DNA from: an uncultured Clostridia bacterium
GTDB lineage: Bacteria; Bacillota; Clostridia; TANB77; CAG-508
Direction: 5' to 3'
DNA length: 64,000 nucleotides
NCBI GenBank assembly: GCA_934162535.1
Contig: CAKPJC010000005.1
Location: 1 to 64,000 of the forward strand
The notes beneath the pieces are model-generated. The model saw only the letters and a program-made list of their open reading frames with translations. It was not told the origin of the DNA and made no database searches. Below, one piece after another: positions 26,630 to 35,390 of this stretch. How positions within the stretch are numbered: the stretch's first letter is position 1; every line of letters starts with the position of its first letter. The position numbers and the translations under genes were made by a program.

Positions 26630-26760
26630 TGTCGAACTTTGTCGATGAAAACATACAAGAAAATGGAAAAAATAAAATTCAAGGAAGATATGAAGTAGGA
26701 GACTTAAGCCAAACAATACCAGTAGTAAAAAGGATGAATATAGACATAGCAGGAAATATA
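26630..26760 (+). pseudogene. Remnant of a third DGR-like surface gene
   Basis: The stretch 26683-26752 encodes GRYEVGDLSQTIPVVKRMN, matching GRYEVGDLKQTTPVVKRMN of the gene at 400 (DNA around 1520-1590). Just before it GTCGAACTTTGTCGATGAAAA resembles the DNA at 2228-2250. Nothing before or after forms a complete gene. It is a fragment left by recombination or deletion. Confidence 0.75.
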
Positions 26761-26885
26761 TATATACAAACACTATGTATTTGTAGCCAATATGCTTTCA
26801 TAGTAACTACATCATTTAATTCTCCCAATGAATACAGTAATAAGTTAAAACAAAACTTAATATACTGTACCAAAAGGAGGAAAGC

Positions 26886-27500
26886 ATGAAAAAGAAATAT
26901 TGGTTAATATTATTGGTAATCATAATAATTGGAATAATAGCATTTATTTTTTATAAAAACAGTTTTAAAAATTTAAAAATTGGAAATAATAAAAACAGTC
27001 AAGAAATCGTAGATTATATTTTAAACACTAGTTCATATGAGGCACAAGTGACTGTTAATGTAACAAGTAATAAGAATAATAACAAATATATTTTAAAACA
27101 AACATATCAAAATCCAGACAAAAGTACACAAGAAGTAATAGAACCCAGCAATATTGAAGGAGTAAAAATTGAAAATGATGGAGAAAAAATAAAAATAGAA
27201 AATAGTAGATTAAATTTGAATACAATACTAGAAAATTATAATTACTTGGGAGATAATAGTTTAGACTTACACAGTTTTATAGAAGATTACAGAAAAGATG
27301 ATAAAGCAACATCTGAAGAAACAGAAAAAGAAATAATAATGAAGGCAAGAAATCACATAGAAAACATATATATACAAAACAAAACATTATATATAGATAA
27401 ACAAACTCTAAAACCTATAAAAATGGAAATAAAGGACAATAAACAAAATACGACAATTTACATATTATATAATGAGGTAAAGTTGAATAATGAAAAATAA
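26886..27500 (+). CDS. Membrane-anchored GerS/LolA-like protein
   Basis: The 204-residue protein has one N-terminal membrane helix (about 5-23) and no lipobox Cys. The outer part shows a LolA/GerS-like beta pattern: YILNTSSYEAQVTVNVTS, QTYQNPDK, then IDKQTLKPIKMEIKDN near the end. GerS-type proteins in Clostridia act in spore germination or cortex modification. Its position directly before mazF matches the clostridial arrangement of such genes near alr and ndoA, although alr is absent here. The assignment rests on pattern and context only. Confidence 0.55.
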   Translation: MKKKYWLILLVIIIIGIIAFIFYKNSFKNLKIGNNKNSQEIVDYILNTSSYEAQVTVNVTSNKNNNKYILKQTYQNPDKSTQEVIEPSNIEGVKIENDGEKIKIENSRLNLNTILENYNYLGDNSLDLHSFIEDYRKDDKATSEETEKEIIMKARNHIENIYIQNKTLYIDKQTLKPIKMEIKDNKQNTTIYILYNEVKLNNEK

Positions 27501-27606
27501 TGTAATTTACTTTACAAATATATAATAGTAAACTAACTTTGCTTCATAACTAAGTTTTAAATACGAATAAATAGACTTAAAATATACTAATTTAGGAGTG
27601 AAGAAA

Positions 27607-27954
27607 ATGGTAGTTAAAAGAGGGGATATGTTTTATGCAGACTTAAGTCCAGTAGTAGGTTCAGAGCAGGGAGGAATAAGACCAGTTTTAATAATACAAA
27701 ATGATTTGGGAAATAAATATAGTCCAACTGTAATTGCTGCGGCCATAACTTCACAAACAAACAAGGCTAAATTGCCAACACACATAGAATTAGGAGAAAA
27801 TACGAGTGGACTTAAGAGCAATTCTGTGGTATTAGCAGAACAGATAAGAACAATAGACAAAAGTAGATTAAAAGAGAAAATAGGACATATAGATGATAAC
27901 CAAATAATTAATCAATTAAATAATGCACTTGGTGTAAGCTTTGGGCTAGATTAG
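27607..27954 (+). CDS. mazF: MazF/NdoA-type endoribonuclease toxin
   Basis: From ATG 27607 the 115-residue protein is a typical MazF/PemK: RGDMFYADLSPVVGSEQGGIRPVLIIQND, TVIAAAITSQ, LPTHIEL and EQIRTIDKSRL. GTG 27598 lies inside the ribosome site (TAGGAG), so ATG 27607 is preferred. These toxins cut mRNA at short motifs such as UACAU. No mazE-like antitoxin gene lies immediately upstream; the GerS-like gene occupies that place. This is unusual, and the antitoxin may be small, diverged or elsewhere. Confidence 0.93.
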   Translation: MVVKRGDMFYADLSPVVGSEQGGIRPVLIIQNDLGNKYSPTVIAAAITSQTNKAKLPTHIELGENTSGLKSNSVVLAEQIRTIDKSRLKEKIGHIDDNQIINQLNNALGVSFGLD

Positions 27955-27960
27955 AAATAA

Positions 27961-27990
27961 AAGAAAGTTCATATGAAGGAACTTTCTTTT
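27961..27990 (+). terminator. Terminator of mazF
   Basis: AAGAAAGTTC (27961-27970) pairs with GAACTTTCTT (27979-27988), then T. Confidence 0.92.
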
Positions 27991-28051
27991 CAAATTGCAA
28001 AATAACTACATTCAAGACATGTCTGAACTTTAGCTATTTTTAATTTTTTCT

Positions 28052-28080
28052 TTACAATTGACATAAAATATGGTATAATT
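28052..28080 (+). promoter_or_regulatory. Promoter of the ABC transporter gene
   Basis: TTTACA (28052-28057), 17 bp, TATAAT (28075-28080). A palindrome, CACAATTGTG (28117-28126), overlaps the approach to the ribosome site and may bind a regulator. Confidence 0.65.
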
Positions 28081-28137
28081 TACCTGTAAGTAAAGTCTTT
28101 AGTGGAGTTTTTCCGACACAATTGTGGAGGTGAAAAG

Positions 28138-29958
28138 ATGGAAAAACTAAAAAAGATTAAAAAATTCGTAAAGGAGGTTGTACATCTCGTAACAGGCTTT
28201 TGCAAACCATTGAAAATTGCAGATGAGATCCTTGACATTCCTAAAAGTGTTAAGCGGATAGGATTCAGGACTGGTATCATCACCCTAGTGGCTACAGGAG
28301 TTGGGCTTGTATCATCGTTTATGTTACAAGCAACTAACATGGCGATAGAAACAAAGTACATTCTTTTAGGAATAGTACTTTATATGTTCTATAAGGCTCA
28401 ACAAATTATAACAGCCACACTAAATATGGTGTGTGAGCCCAGAAAGGAGGAACTGGAGCTTTGTGTTGAGCAAGAAATTACTCTTTTAGGGAGTAAGATT
28501 ATGTCCAAAACCTCAAACAAAATATTGAGGTATGAACCCAAAAAAAGAGTGTACGAAATTATGACGAACGAAAAGGTAGTCAACACTCTTAAAAGTTACA
28601 TGCTAAATGCATGGAATGAAAAAGTCAAGCACATATTCGAAATAGTAAGAGTGATTGGTGTAGTACTAATGTTGGTCGTAGCAATTGTTATGAACAACAA
28701 AGTGCCTAATGGGTATTTCACCTTAATGCTGATAATTTTTTCAGTATTAACGTTTTGTGTTACTGCGTACATTAACAGTAAGCAGAGCGAATATTGGTGT
28801 GATGAGAAAGAAGCTACAGAGAGAAGCGATGTTTTTCTCCATGACCTTATACGGGTTAATCCAATTGTTTCGCACGACATAGATATGCGAATCAAAAAAA
28901 TAAGAGAAGTACTATATAATGTCAGAAAGAGTAAGACCAAGTTAAACCAAAAAGTTAACTCTGTATGGGTTGCTTTGATGGGTATAGAGCTCGTTGCTAG
29001 ATATGGAATTATAATCACATACCTGGCGACAATAAAATGGTCAACACTTACTTTAGCTGGAATTGCAGAAATAACTGCAATTTTGGCCGTGGTAGAAACG
29101 GCATTACTTCAAATAAGGAGTATTGCCCACATCCTTGCTAATCGTCAAGAAGCGATTCAACGATTGGATAAAATCAAAGACGATATATCTTTGATTTTAA
29201 AGGTCTATCACAAGGAAACTAAAAATGCTTCAACTAAAAAAGTGGAGCAAATATTAGTTAATCCATTTTCGATTTCTTACATTGAGGAGTCAGAGAATGA
29301 TAGACCATTTGAGCTGAAACTTGAAAACCAACTCACCATAAATAAAGGAGAAGTGGTACTTCTTTACGGTGCTTCTGGTTCTGGAAAATCAACATTCATG
29401 AAAATGTTGACTGGAAAAGTTCAACTCAAAGACAGTGAGGAAATTCCTACAACATCAAGGTTTCTTCTTTATGATGAAACGATGGGCTTTGGCAGTATGT
29501 CAATGTTTGATGAACTTTTCTGCTGCCAGGAAAAGCCAGACCTTCCAAGAATGCAAGGGATTTTAAAAAATCTCAATTTGTGGGATGAAATAAAATCCAA
29601 TTGCGTGGATGTATGGACATGGCTTGGAGAGAAACGGTACAACAAGTCACTGTCCAATGGTCAAAAACAAAGAATTGTTCTGGCTAAAATGTTGTATTGG
29701 ATGGATGACAATATCGACGTCTTGGCATTGGATGAATGCACATCTGGACTTGACGACAAGTCGGATGTAGGAATCGCTAATGCTGAAAAAGTTTTGGAGT
29801 ATATTGTAAGATATGCTAACCAAGACAAGAAACGAATTGTCATAATCTCAACTCATCAGAATATAGATGGGTTCAAGGAAAATATAGCAAATGAAGCTAG
29901 AATACGTAGCTTAAAGTTTGTTAAGGAAGGAGAATGCAACATCATAAGAGAAATTTAA
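28138..29958 (+). CDS. ABC transporter, fused membrane and ATPase domains, foreign composition
   Basis: From ATG 28138 (behind GGAGGTG) the protein has about 606 residues. The first 360 hold several hydrophobic helices of an exporter-like membrane domain. The ATPase domain has Walker A GASGSGKST (about 411-419), signature SLSNGQKQR (about 504-512), Walker B IDVLALDE and the switch His in ISTHQ. It has no neighbours in its unit and its substrate is unknown. Base and codon use differ from the surrounding genes: many CTT/CTC/GTC codons, and three in-frame CGG codons (28255, 28852, 29635), whereas native genes here have none. This points to recent transfer. The one at 28255 is followed by A, so four-base reading of CGGA would send this gene into a TAG. 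Confidence 0.85.
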   Translation: MEKLKKIKKFVKEVVHLVTGFCKPLKIADEILDIPKSVKRIGFRTGIITLVATGVGLVSSFMLQATNMAIETKYILLGIVLYMFYKAQQIITATLNMVCEPRKEELELCVEQEITLLGSKIMSKTSNKILRYEPKKRVYEIMTNEKVVNTLKSYMLNAWNEKVKHIFEIVRVIGVVLMLVVAIVMNNKVPNGYFTLMLIIFSVLTFCVTAYINSKQSEYWCDEKEATERSDVFLHDLIRVNPIVSHDIDMRIKKIREVLYNVRKSKTKLNQKVNSVWVALMGIELVARYGIIITYLATIKWSTLTLAGIAEITAILAVVETALLQIRSIAHILANRQEAIQRLDKIKDDISLILKVYHKETKNASTKKVEQILVNPFSISYIEESENDRPFELKLENQLTINKGEVVLLYGASGSGKSTFMKMLTGKVQLKDSEEIPTTSRFLLYDETMGFGSMSMFDELFCCQEKPDLPRMQGILKNLNLWDEIKSNCVDVWTWLGEKRYNKSLSNGQKQRIVLAKMLYWMDDNIDVLALDECTSGLDDKSDVGIANAEKVLEYIVRYANQDKKRIVIISTHQNIDGFKENIANEARIRSLKFVKEGECNIIREI

Positions 29959-29969
29959 TATTTTTTAGG

Positions 29970-29997
29970 TAAGAAGGTGCTTTTGCACCTTCTTAAT
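29970..29997 (+). terminator. Terminator of the ABC transporter gene
   Basis: TAAGAAGGTGC and GCACCTTCTTA form a perfect 11-bp stem with a TTTT loop (29970-29995). Confidence 0.88.
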
Positions 29998-30057
29998 TAT
30001 TATGCTAAGTGTTCTCAAAAATAATACAAATGCATAAAATTACATGAGGTGATTTAA

Positions 30058-31830
30058 TTGCAAATATCCTTAACAAACAAAAAGAAAATGAGAAATGCAT
30101 TATTTCTAGTAATAATAGCATTTATGGCATTAACAATTAGATTAGGATACATACAGTTAGTATGGGGAGCAGAACTAAGCTACAAAGCAGGAGAACAACA
30201 ATCGCAAAGTAGAAGTGTAACAGCAAAAAGAGGGACAATATATGATAGTACAGGAAAAAACATATTAGCAGTCAGTTCAAGTGTAGAAGCAGTAACAGTA
30301 AATCCTACCAATATTCAGGCAGATAAAAAAGAAATAGTAGCAAAAAAGTTAAGTGAAATTTTTGAGTTAGATTATGAAAAAGTATATAAAAAAGTAAGTA
30401 AAAGAAGCTCAATAGAAACAATAGTTAGAAGACTAGAGAAAAACAAAACAGATGAATTAAGAAAATGGATGGAAGAAACAGGAATAACATCAGGAATAAA
30501 CATAGATGAGGACTCAAAAAGATATTATCCATATGGAGACTTATCAGCACAAGTAATCGGATTTTGTGGGAGTGATAATCAAGGATTAGACGGTGTTGAA
30601 GCCAAATATGATGAAGAGCTTAGAGGGAAAAATGGAAAAATAGAAAGACAAACAGATGCAACAGGAGAAAGTATAGGAGGAGAAGATTATGTTCCTGCAA
30701 GAGATGGAAACAATCTTATACTGACAATAGATATGACAATTCAATCAATAGTTGAAAAATACTTAGAAGAAGCATGTATTGATAATATATGCACTGATGG
30801 TGGAAGTATAATTGCAATGAATCCTCAAAATGGAGATATATTAGCAATGGCCACATATCCTAGTTATGACTTAAATACTCCATATGAACCCAGCAATGAA
30901 GAAGTGAAAAATGAATGGAACAATATGGATACAAAAGATAGAACAGCAGAATTGCAAGGGATGTGGAGAAACAAGGCAATATCTGATACATATGAGCCAG
31001 GTTCAGTATTTAAAACAGTTACAGCCTCAGCAGCATTAGAAGAGGGGATTGTAACAGATATTGATGATACTAGACAATTTTGCTGTACGGGAGGAATAGA
31101 AGTTGCAGGTACTAGAATAAAATGTTGGAGATATTATAGACCACATGGTTCTGAAAGCTTGAGACTTGGATTAATGAATTCTTGTAATCCCGTTTTTATA
31201 GGGCTTGGTCAAAAAATAGGGATAACAAAATATTATGAATACCTAAGAAAATTTGGTTTATTTTCAAAAACAGGAATAAGACTTCCAGGAGAGGCAAACA
31301 GTATATTTGTAAAAGAGGAAAAAGCAGGACCTGTAGAGTTGGCAACAATAAGCTTTGGACAGAGATTTGAAATAACACCATTGCAAATGGTAACAGCAGT
31401 ATCTTCAATTGCTAATAATGGAACATATATAAAACCTAGAATTGTTAAAAGCATACAGGATAGCGTTACAGGAGAAATAACTGAAATGCCAATTGAAACA
31501 GGGGAACGAATTATATCAGAAGAAAATGCAAAAAAAGTATTAAGTATGATGAACAGTGTTGTATCTGAGGGAACAGGAAAAAATGCCAGAGTTTCAGGAT
31601 ATGAAGTTGGAGGAAAAACTGGAACGTCAGAAGATGGTGTTAATACAGGAAAATATGTAACATCGTTTTGTGGTGTTGCTGAAACGGATTATCCTCAAAT
31701 AGTACTTTTGATTACATTATATAATCCAACAGGAGAAGGAGGACATCAAGGAGGAGGTGTTGCAGCACCTGTAGGAGGTCAAATACTCAGTGAAGTATTG
31801 CCATACCTCGACACACAAACAAAAAAATAA
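30058..31830 (+). CDS. Class B penicillin-binding protein (SpoVD/FtsI type)
   Basis: The 590-residue protein starts at TTG 30058 behind GAGGTG. It has one N-terminal membrane helix (about 12-32) and a PBP dimer domain starting at AKRGTIYD. The transpeptidase domain has the catalytic SxxK in EPGSVFKT (Ser near 316), the SxN-type motif in MNSCNP and KTGTSE (near 520). There is no C-terminal PASTA domain, unlike many SpoVD proteins. It crosslinks peptidoglycan in division, elongation or spore cortex; which of these cannot be decided here. Confidence 0.9.
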   Translation: MQISLTNKKKMRNALFLVIIAFMALTIRLGYIQLVWGAELSYKAGEQQSQSRSVTAKRGTIYDSTGKNILAVSSSVEAVTVNPTNIQADKKEIVAKKLSEIFELDYEKVYKKVSKRSSIETIVRRLEKNKTDELRKWMEETGITSGINIDEDSKRYYPYGDLSAQVIGFCGSDNQGLDGVEAKYDEELRGKNGKIERQTDATGESIGGEDYVPARDGNNLILTIDMTIQSIVEKYLEEACIDNICTDGGSIIAMNPQNGDILAMATYPSYDLNTPYEPSNEEVKNEWNNMDTKDRTAELQGMWRNKAISDTYEPGSVFKTVTASAALEEGIVTDIDDTRQFCCTGGIEVAGTRIKCWRYYRPHGSESLRLGLMNSCNPVFIGLGQKIGITKYYEYLRKFGLFSKTGIRLPGEANSIFVKEEKAGPVELATISFGQRFEITPLQMVTAVSSIANNGTYIKPRIVKSIQDSVTGEITEMPIETGERIISEENAKKVLSMMNSVVSEGTGKNARVSGYEVGGKTGTSEDGVNTGKYVTSFCGVAETDYPQIVLLITLYNPTGEGGHQGGGVAAPVGGQILSEVLPYLDTQTKK

Positions 31831-31904
31831 AATAATAAAAAAACAATTCCAATTTAGCCAAAAATGTGATAAAATATGAAAAAAATAAGAAAAGAGGTAA
31901 AAAA

Positions 31905-33119
31905 ATGAAAATATTATTTGTAAACCATTTCCCACTGACAGGTTCAGGTAGTGGAGTATACACAGCAAATTTAGCAAAAAGTCTTGTAAGAAAGGGGAAT
32001 GATGTAGCAATCATATTTCCAGAAAATAGAGCAGAATATGAAAAATATGAAAATATAAAACTATATCCTGTATTTTTCAAAAACAAAGAAGAAATACCGA
32101 ATGTAAAACAACTAGATATGAATTTTCCATGTTTTACCACACATCCAAGAAGTGTGTTCAATTTTAGAGACATGACAGAAGAACAAAGAAAAAAATATGA
32201 AGAGGAATTTTCAAATAAAATAAAAGAAGTAATAAAAGAATTTAAACCTGATGTAGTTCATGCACAACATGTATGGACATTAGCAGGAATATCAGCAGAA
32301 TGTTGTAAACAGGCAGGTATCCCAATGATAGTAACATGCCATGGAACAGACTTAATGGGAATAGAAGATGAACAAAAAAGAAATGAAAAATGGGGAAGCA
32401 AATGGGCAGAAAAGGCAGTTGAATATGCAAAAGATGTTGTAACAATATCAAAGGATAGTAATACATTAATAGAAAAAATCATGCCAAAATCAAAAGGAAA
32501 AACAATCTGGATAAGAAATGGAGTTGATAGCCATGTATTTGAAAGAGACCCTAACATTAGCAAAAAACAAGTACTAAAAGACTTAGGAATAGAAAAAGAC
32601 TTTGAAAAAGTAGTAAGTTTTGCAGGAAAACTAACAGCATTTAAAGGTGTTGATGTCTTATTAGATGCTGTTGCAAAATATGAAAAAGAAAATGTACTAA
32701 CACTTATTTCAGGTGATGGGGAATTACGAGGGAAACTTGAAGAACAAGCAAAAGAATTAAAATTAAAAAATGTTAAATTTTTAGGTAACCAACCACAAAG
32801 TACATTAAAAGGAATATATAATATTGCAAATTGTTCATGTGTACCATCAAGAAGAGAACCATTTGGACTTGTTGCAGCAGAAGCAATGATTTGTGGAACG
32901 CCAGTTATAGCAACAAATGAAGGTGGGCTTCCAGACTTTGTTACACCAGACGTAGGTATTTTAGTTAATGTAGATGATGCTGACGCATTAGCGAAGGCTG
33001 TTACACAAATTCTTGAGGGAGAAGTTGTATTTGATAGTAAATACATAGCCGATAAAATAAAAGACAGATACTCTCAAGATGTATTAATAAATGAGTTTAT
33101 TAATCTTTACAAAAAATAA
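31905..33119 (+). CDS. GT4-family glycosyltransferase
   Basis: From ATG 31905 (behind AAGAGG) the 404-residue protein has the GT-B fold of family GT4: FVNHFPLTGSGSGVYTANLAK at the donor-independent N-domain, then SFAGKLTAFKGVD, LISGDGELRG, and the E-x7-E motif in REPFGLVAAEAM. It probably transfers a nucleotide-activated sugar to an envelope glycolipid or polymer. Neighbours are a PBP and ddl, so an envelope role fits, but the acceptor is unknown. The open frame to GTG 31866 has no ribosome site. Confidence 0.88.
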   Translation: MKILFVNHFPLTGSGSGVYTANLAKSLVRKGNDVAIIFPENRAEYEKYENIKLYPVFFKNKEEIPNVKQLDMNFPCFTTHPRSVFNFRDMTEEQRKKYEEEFSNKIKEVIKEFKPDVVHAQHVWTLAGISAECCKQAGIPMIVTCHGTDLMGIEDEQKRNEKWGSKWAEKAVEYAKDVVTISKDSNTLIEKIMPKSKGKTIWIRNGVDSHVFERDPNISKKQVLKDLGIEKDFEKVVSFAGKLTAFKGVDVLLDAVAKYEKENVLTLISGDGELRGKLEEQAKELKLKNVKFLGNQPQSTLKGIYNIANCSCVPSRREPFGLVAAEAMICGTPVIATNEGGLPDFVTPDVGILVNVDDADALAKAVTQILEGEVVFDSKYIADKIKDRYSQDVLINEFINLYKK

Positions 33120-33142
33120 GAAAACAATAGGAAGGTGATTTT

Positions 33143-34144
33143 ATGATTAAATTAGGAATTATACATGGAGGAGTTTCAACAGAGCATGAAGTATCTGAAA
33201 TGTCAACAAAATCAATATTAGAAAATATAAATAAGGACAAATATGAAATACATGATATATATATAAACAAATATGGAAAATGGTTTGAGAGAAAAGATGG
33301 AAAAGAAGAAGAAATATATAACCTTATATGGTGTTTAAAAGAACTAGATGTAGCGTTTCCAGTGCTACATGGACTTTGGGGAGAAGATGGAACAATACAA
33401 GGAATGTTAGAAATGCTACAAGTGCCATATGTAGGGTGTGGTGTATTAGCCTCAAGTGTAGGAATGGATAAAGTATATGCGAAAGTAATATTTGATAAAG
33501 CAGGAATAAGCCAAACTCCATATGTATATGTACATAAGAAAAAAGACGGATACACAATAATAAATGAAAATTTTGATGAAGAAGAATTTAAACTAGAAAC
33601 AATAACTTCAAAATTAAAATTCCCAATGTTTGTTAAACCATCAAATTCAGGTTCATCAGTTGGGGTAAAAAAAGTAGAGAGTATAAATGAATTAAAAGAT
33701 GCAATAGAATATGCAGGACAATATGACTGTAAAATACTTGTAGAGCAGGGAGTGATAGGCAGGGAATTTGAATGTGCTATACTTGATGGAGATGAGGTTA
33801 TTGCATCAACAATAGGCGAAATAGCATCAGCAGAAGAATATTATAGTTTTGATGCAAAATACAATATACCAGAATCAAAAACTATAATTCCAGCTAAAAT
33901 AGATGAAAAAATAATTGAGGAGATAAGAAAAACAGCAATAAAAGCATTCAAAGCAATAGATGGTAAAGGACTATCAAGAGTAGACTTCTTTGTAGAAAAT
34001 GGAACAAATAAAATATATATAAATGAAATAAACACTATGCCAGGATTTACAAAAATAAGTATGTACCCAAAACTATTTAATGCAGTAGGTGTTTCGTATT
34101 CAGAATTAATAGATAGATTAATTGAATTACCATTAAAAAAATGA
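33143..34144 (+). CDS. ddl: D-alanine--D-alanine ligase
   Basis: This 333-residue ATP-grasp enzyme has IIHGGVSTEHEVS at the N-terminus, VLHGLWGEDGTIQGMLE, FVKPSNSGSSVGVKKV and the C-terminal EINTMPGFTKISMYP. It makes the D-Ala-D-Ala end of the peptidoglycan stem peptide; the Tyr/Phe-type substrate pocket suggests D-Ala rather than D-Lac. It lies 23 bp after the glycosyltransferase. Confidence 0.95.
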   Translation: MIKLGIIHGGVSTEHEVSEMSTKSILENINKDKYEIHDIYINKYGKWFERKDGKEEEIYNLIWCLKELDVAFPVLHGLWGEDGTIQGMLEMLQVPYVGCGVLASSVGMDKVYAKVIFDKAGISQTPYVYVHKKKDGYTIINENFDEEEFKLETITSKLKFPMFVKPSNSGSSVGVKKVESINELKDAIEYAGQYDCKILVEQGVIGREFECAILDGDEVIASTIGEIASAEEYYSFDAKYNIPESKTIIPAKIDEKIIEEIRKTAIKAFKAIDGKGLSRVDFFVENGTNKIYINEINTMPGFTKISMYPKLFNAVGVSYSELIDRLIELPLKK

Positions 34145-34171
34145 AGGAAGTAAATTTTTTCCTTCATTTTT
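34136..34171. terminator. Bidirectional terminator between ddl and the convergent gene
   Basis: ATGAAGGAA (34141-34149, overlapping the ddl stop) pairs with TTCCTTCAT (34159-34167), flanked by A and T runs so that it works in both directions. Confidence 0.88.
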
Positions 34172-34186
34172 GATGTACTAATTAGT

Positions 34187-35185
34187 TTAAAATAAATTCA
34201 TTTCAAATTTTATTTCGAAATCAGTAAAATTCTTTAGGTCATTTTTTTCTAAAAGGTTTAAGTAATTTGATAATTGATCTTGTGTTTTACAAGCTGCAAT
34301 TATTGCTGGATTCAATCTTCTGTTAAACATTAAATCCATTCCATATTTTAAACTCTCCAATATAGTTTTACCTTCTCTATCTCTACAAAGAGAATAAGCT
34401 TCTCTAAACCTTGCAAGTACTGGATGCGACATATAATAGTTCAAAGGAAGTATAAATTCTTTAGCAACAACACTTTCAAATGAACTATATTGGTCAGGAA
34501 ATTGTTCTAAATAATCATTTATTTCCTCAACTTTATATGGTAAAAACACCTTATTATCTTTTTCGGAAATTATCAAAGTATTATTATCTTTTTCATTATC
34601 TATGTATTTTGTTGTTTTAGGTATAGCAACTTTACTTGATGAAGAAGGCTGAATTGTATCTATGCTAATATTAAACCCATCCAAATATTTTTTAATATCA
34701 GGCTTGGTAAGAAATTCAATAACCTTTGTATTATTCATAGATAATTCTTGCTCTGTTTCTTTTAATAAAAAAGAAAATGCATCAATTTTATCTTTTATCT
34801 TTTGAATAGAAGATTTATAAAAATCTTCACTAGAAGTTGATTTTTCTATATCTAAAAGCAATGAAACAATTTCTGAATCTAAAGAATTTAACTGTGTTGC
34901 TAAATCAGATAGTAATTCGATATTACCATTAACAATCTCAAATATTTGTGTTACTTCATTGCTTAATTTATATAACGCATAATTATCTATTTCTGGATCA
35001 TTTAATTTTAACACATCAGCAATAGAACTTATAAACTGAACAATTTTATTCCTTATATTTTCTTGATATGAGATTTTTGAATTGATTTCAGTGATTTCAT
35101 CATCAAAACTATTAATAAAATTAAAATCCTTCTCAGTAAATAGACTATTCAAATAATTTTTATTTTTAACTAAATCTTTTAACAT
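34187..35185 (-). CDS. Hypothetical coiled-coil protein
   Basis: From the ATG at 35185 (behind AAGGAGA on the minus strand) the protein has 332 residues. It is mostly helical with heptad-like stretches in the first 180 residues (SKISYQENIRNKI, SLLLDIEKSTSSEDF). A less regular C-terminal part follows, containing FREAYSLCRDREGKTILES. No signal peptide or membrane helix is seen. I do not recognise a family. It is the only minus-strand gene between 0 and 51 kb and stands alone between two terminator/promoter regions. Confidence 0.7.
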   Translation of the reverse strand: MLKDLVKNKNYLNSLFTEKDFNFINSFDDEITEINSKISYQENIRNKIVQFISSIADVLKLNDPEIDNYALYKLSNEVTQIFEIVNGNIELLSDLATQLNSLDSEIVSLLLDIEKSTSSEDFYKSSIQKIKDKIDAFSFLLKETEQELSMNNTKVIEFLTKPDIKKYLDGFNISIDTIQPSSSSKVAIPKTTKYIDNEKDNNTLIISEKDNKVFLPYKVEEINDYLEQFPDQYSSFESVVAKEFILPLNYYMSHPVLARFREAYSLCRDREGKTILESLKYGMDLMFNRRLNPAIIAACKTQDQLSNYLNLLEKNDLKNFTDFEIKFEMNLF

Positions 35186-35276
35186 TTGTATTTCTCCTTT
35201 ATAATTACTCCCACTATATAATAGCACAAAAAAACGCATAAATCTATTACAAAAAAATTAAAAAAATGTTACAAAT

Positions 35277-35326
35277 TGTCATAAGAATGTAATATAAATG
35301 TAATAAAAAAGTAATATGAGTGTTAT
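35277..35326 (+). promoter_or_regulatory. Five 11-bp-phased TGTAAT-like boxes upstream of the TasA-like gene
   Basis: TGTCAT (35277), TGTAAT (35288), TGTAAT (35299), AGTAAT (35310) and TGTTAT (35321) start exactly 11 bp apart, one helical turn, ending at the -35 box. This is the pattern bound by OmpR/PhoB-type response regulators. A second array with the same period lies at 45760-45798. Confidence 0.65.
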
Positions 35327-35355
35327 TGTAAAACAATGATGAAAAATGATAGAAT
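35326..35355 (+). promoter_or_regulatory. Promoter of the TasA-like gene
   Basis: TTGTAA (35326-35331), 18 bp, TAGAAT (35350-35355). The weak -35 box fits activator dependence on the adjacent 11-bp array. Confidence 0.55.
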
Positions 35356-35390
35356 ATGATGTGTAAAAATAAATTAGGAGGGATATTCAC

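Noticed and set aside
26629..26889. 86-codon open frame as a real gene
   Set aside because: Its middle is a fragment of the DGR-like surface protein and its end runs into the ribosome site of the next gene.
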